From assembly GCA_903893795.1 (NCBI GenBank), contig CAITNO010000029.1:1-33454 (forward strand): 33,454 nt of DNA, read 5' to 3'. Origin of the DNA: Candidatus Hydrogenedentota bacterium. GTDB taxonomy: Bacteria; Hydrogenedentota; Hydrogenedentia; Hydrogenedentales; CAITNO01. Numbering within the stretch: the stretch's first letter is position 1; each line of letters starts with the position of its first letter. Under the pieces are notes generated by a model. The model ran no database searches, had not been told where the DNA came from, and saw nothing but the letters and a program-made list of their open reading frames with translations. The position numbers and the translations under genes were made by a program. Positions 31,167 to 33,454 of the stretch are shown here, piece after piece.

Positions 31167-32852
31167 ATGAAAAAGCGCGCAGTGGTCGTTTCGGTTCTGG
31201 CGGTCGCGGTCTTATTGCTGGCGGCCGCGGCCGCGACGGTCTGGTTTATGGTCCGGCCGCCTTCGGCGGAAACGGTGATGCTGCCCATGCGGAACGGCGT
31301 CAAACTGGCCACCGACGTCTTTCTGCCGTCGAAGAACGGCGCGGCCTATCCGGTGGTGCTGGTGCGCACGGTCTACAACAAGAGCCAGGGCGCCATGCTG
31401 GCGGGTGTGTTCAAGGCGCTGGGCATGGCCATGGTGGTGCAGGACACCCGAGGGCGCTTCGCCAGCGAGGGGAAGGACATGGTTTTCGGCGATGACGGCT
31501 GGGGCGAGCGCCAGGACGGCGCGGACACGGTCGCATGGATAAAGAAGCAGGCCTGGTGCAACGGCAAAATCGGAACCTGGGGAGGCTCGGCGCTGGGCAT
31601 CACGCAGGTGCAACTGGCGCCCGCCACGCAGGACGTGACCGCGCAGACAATCATCGTCGCCTCTTCGAAGTTCTACGGCCAGACGGCCTACCAGGGCGGC
31701 GTGTTCATGAAGTCCCTGGCCGAGCAGTGGATCGCCGCGCAGAAGAGCGTTTGGATGCTCGACATCTGGCGGGCCAACCCAACTGACAACGACTATTGGC
31801 GCGGGTTCAACGCCGAAGAGCAGGCCCCCAAAGTCACCGCGCCCGCCGTCCATGTCGGCGGCTGGTTCGACATTTTCCAGCAGGGCACCATCAACAACTT
31901 CATCACCCGCCAGCACCAGGGCGGCGAGGGGGCCCGGGGCAACCAGAAACTGATCATCGGCCCCTGGACCCACGGGCCCAAGAAGGACCCGGGCGACCTC
32001 ATCCTGCGGGACAACTACGTGGCGCTCGATTTCAACCTCTATTCGGCGCGCTTCCTGAAGCACTGGCTCGAGGGCGAGCAAAACGGCATCATGGCTGAGC
32101 CGGCCGTCAACTACTACACGCTGGGCGACGTGTTTGACGACAAGGCCCCCGGCAATGAATGGCGCACCGCCAGCGACTGGCCGCCCTTTGCCACCATCGC
32201 CACCCCCTATTACCTCGTGCAGGGCGGAACGCTGTCCACCGCGCCGGCCGACAGCGCCGGAAGCGCCACCTACGCCTACGACCCGAAAGACCCCTGCCCA
32301 AGCAAGGGCGGACAGAATCTGACCATCCCCGCCGGACCCTACGACCAGCGCGAAGTCAGCGGCCGGCCCGACGTGCTGCGCTTCGCCACCGACCCGCTCA
32401 CCGCACCCACCGAGGTCACTGGCAGCGTGCATGCGGTCCTCTACGTCTCCACCGACGCGCCCGACACCGATTTCACCGCAAAGTTTGTGGACATCTATCC
32501 CGACGGCCGGGAAATCCTGATGCTCGACAACATCCGCAGGCTGAAATTCCACCACGGCTACGACAAGGCCGACCCGCCCGCGCCCGGCACCGTCACCCAA
32601 CTCGACCTCGACCTCTGGTCCATCAGCCTCATCCTCAACAAGGGCCACCGCATCGGCGTCCAAGTCTCCAGCAGCAACTATCCCCGCTTCGAAAAGAATC
32701 CAAACACCGGAGACGATTTCCCCAAAGAGGACAACCTCCGCGTCGCCCACAACACGCTCTACATGGACAAAGACCACCCCAGCGCCCTTATCCTCCCCCT
32801 GCGCGCCACCCCGGCCGAAGCCCCCGCCACCACGGCCCCTGCGGGGCACTGA
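31167..32852 (+). CDS. CocE/NonD family alpha/beta hydrolase, membrane-anchored
   Basis: The 561-residue protein has an N-terminal hydrophobic segment (about 5-28) that acts as anchor or signal. The X-Pro dipeptidyl-peptidase S15-like hydrolase domain follows: PMRNGVKLATDVFLP, VVQDTRGRFASEG, nucleophile Ser141 in GTWGGSALG, Asp235 in VGGWFDIF and His269 in IGPWTHGP. The C-terminal jelly-roll domain typical of CocE/PepX (about 370-530) contains LRFATDPLTAPTEVTGSV. Relatives include cocaine esterase, glutaryl-7-ACA acylase and X-Pro peptidases; the substrate here is unknown. AAGGAG at 31154-31159 is correctly spaced for ATG 31167 rather than 31161. It follows the CehA-like gene by 36 nt. Confidence 0.9.
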   Translation: MKKRAVVVSVLAVAVLLLAAAAATVWFMVRPPSAETVMLPMRNGVKLATDVFLPSKNGAAYPVVLVRTVYNKSQGAMLAGVFKALGMAMVVQDTRGRFASEGKDMVFGDDGWGERQDGADTVAWIKKQAWCNGKIGTWGGSALGITQVQLAPATQDVTAQTIIVASSKFYGQTAYQGGVFMKSLAEQWIAAQKSVWMLDIWRANPTDNDYWRGFNAEEQAPKVTAPAVHVGGWFDIFQQGTINNFITRQHQGGEGARGNQKLIIGPWTHGPKKDPGDLILRDNYVALDFNLYSARFLKHWLEGEQNGIMAEPAVNYYTLGDVFDDKAPGNEWRTASDWPPFATIATPYYLVQGGTLSTAPADSAGSATYAYDPKDPCPSKGGQNLTIPAGPYDQREVSGRPDVLRFATDPLTAPTEVTGSVHAVLYVSTDAPDTDFTAKFVDIYPDGREILMLDNIRRLKFHHGYDKADPPAPGTVTQLDLDLWSISLILNKGHRIGVQVSSSNYPRFEKNPNTGDDFPKEDNLRVAHNTLYMDKDHPSALILPLRATPAEAPATTAPAGH

Positions 32853-32886
32853 GTTTTTCCCGGGGACAGTAAGACGGACCTTTATG

Positions 32887-32974
32887 GACTGCGGCGGCAA
32901 CGACGCCGCTTTGGCTGATGTCGCGCGAAAGACCAGCCAAAGCGGTGTCGCCGTTGCGCTCTGCCACCGCAGTC
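32887..32974. repeat. Long imperfect palindrome (MITE- or REP-like element)
   Basis: An outer 8-bp stem (32887-32894 with 32967-32974) and an inner 17-bp stem with one G-T pair (32901-32917 with 32934-32950) fold the element into one large hairpin with a 16-nt loop. It lies 34 nt after the CocE-like stop codon. It could be a mobile hairpin element, a transcript stabiliser or a Rho-type terminator structure. No T-run follows. Confidence 0.6.
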
Positions 32975-33190
32975 AAAATAGGCGGACTGCCTGCCCCGTC
33001 CCCCTCCTGTTCCCCGACTTGATTTTTCAAAAAGCGGCAAGTTATGCTTAGTATTAGCAGTTCGCAAGGGAAGTACAAGGAAAGTTGAAGGGATGGAATT
33101 GAACGCGCCGGGGGACAGGCTGCGTTTCAACAGGCGGTGCAGCGGGGGCAATGCAGTTTGGCCATAACCTCTCTCACCATCGTTCAAAGC

Positions 33191-33421
33191 AAGCCTCCTC
33201 CAAGCAAGGGCAAGCTTCCTCCGAGGCAAAGTAAGCCTCCTCCGAGCAAGAGCAAGCCTCCTCCGAGCAAGAGCAAGCTTCCTCCGAGCAAGAGCAAGCT
33301 TCCTCCGAGCAAGAGTAAGCTTCCTCCGAGCAAGAGTAAGCCTCCTCCGAGCAAGAGCAAGCTTCCTCCGAGCAAGAGTAAGCTTCCTCCGGGCCAAAGT
33401 AACTCTCCTCCGTGGCTGGGA
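33191..33421. repeat. 21-bp minisatellite, eleven units
   Basis: Units start every 21 bp from 33191 to 33401, each beginning AAGCCTCCTCC or AAGCTTCCTCC and containing GAGCAAGAG. The first three and last units are more divergent; the central ones differ only at two or three positions. This is a typical variable-number tandem repeat. In one plus frame it would encode a Lys/Pro/Ser repeat, and in minus frames Ala/Arg/Leu, Leu/Gly/Ser or Ser/Glu/Cys repeats. Confidence 0.9.
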
Positions 33422-33454
33422 AAGGTCCCTGCAACGCGGAGAAAACCCACTGGA

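Larger units (their letters stand above)
32853..33454. other. Gene-poor region with palindrome and minisatellite
   Basis: No frame here resembles a known protein. The region holds an 88-nt imperfect palindrome (32887-32974) and eleven 21-bp repeats (33191-33421). All three minus frames and one plus frame are open across the repeats because the unit length is divisible by three, so openness is not evidence of coding. A plus frame encoding KPPPSKSK-type units runs off the window end without a convincing start. Confidence 0.5.

Noticed and set aside
31212..32900. 562-residue minus-strand frame opposite the CocE-like gene
   Set aside because: Antisense to a gene with a complete catalytic triad; no ribosome binding site or recognisable motif.
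33093..33167. Short plus-strand frame from ATG 33093 (about 24 residues)
   Set aside because: AAGG lies upstream, but composition is unremarkable, it sits in a gene-poor region and nothing else supports it.
32882..33450. Minus-strand frames reading ARRKLAL, LLLLGGS or SEEACSC repeats
   Set aside because: All three frames are open only because the DNA is a 21-bp repeat. No start or domain outside the repeat supports any of them.

Overview
The window looks like a GC-rich chromosomal segment from a Gram-negative bacterium of the Planctomycetota/Lentisphaerota/Hydrogenedentota type. I base this on a short prepilin-like protein with the N-terminal and C-terminal style common in those phyla, a GH172 (formerly DUF2961) lipoprotein, several lipobox-bearing proteins, a TolC-type outer-membrane factor and large secreted enzymes. 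The phylum assignment is inference. I see no phage, transposase or CRISPR locus. The only trace of mobility is a partial duplication of an initiator tRNA.

Layout, left to right. Positions 1-4.7 kb hold an envelope cluster: a 21-residue membrane peptide, a flippase-like membrane protein, a DUF2092 lipoprotein, a DUF6515 protein, a slipin (SPFH) and, on the opposite strand, a glycine-zipper lipoprotein. Three promoter regions in this cluster carry arrays of TTTACC-like half-sites at an exact 11-bp period. This resembles the GTAAA direct repeats of CpxR or other OmpR/PhoB-family regulators. From 5.1 to 10.7 kb (minus strand) lies a tightly overlapping TetR - MacA - MacB ATPase - MacB permease - TolC/NodT operon behind a near-consensus promoter. 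From 10.8 to 11.2 kb are an initiator tRNA-fMet with promoter and terminator, and a degenerate downstream copy of its 3' half plus terminator.

From 11.3 to 15.8 kb two large polytopic membrane proteins diverge: a TMTC-like GT-C/TPR protein and a YfhO-like protein, both probably linked to surface glycosylation. From 15.9 to 18.1 kb is a NarL-type two-component system. Its sensor kinase has a CxxCH haem-type motif outside the membrane and a second cysteine cluster beside the phosphorylated histidine. Two intrinsic terminators follow it.

From 18.4 to 20.6 kb are three small proteins of unknown function. From 20.6 to 25.8 kb four minus-strand genes encode secreted or lipidated proteins: a TIM-barrel-like protein, a prepilin-like protein, a GH172 enzyme and an isochorismatase-fold hydrolase. 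A fused ADP-forming acyl-CoA synthetase with its ATP-grasp half first follows at 26.0-28.2 kb behind a good promoter. An EF-hand exported protein, a CehA/McbA-type metallohydrolase and a CocE/NonD-type hydrolase follow as a likely operon (28.3-32.9 kb). The last 600 bases lack a convincing gene and contain a long imperfect palindrome and a 21-bp minisatellite.
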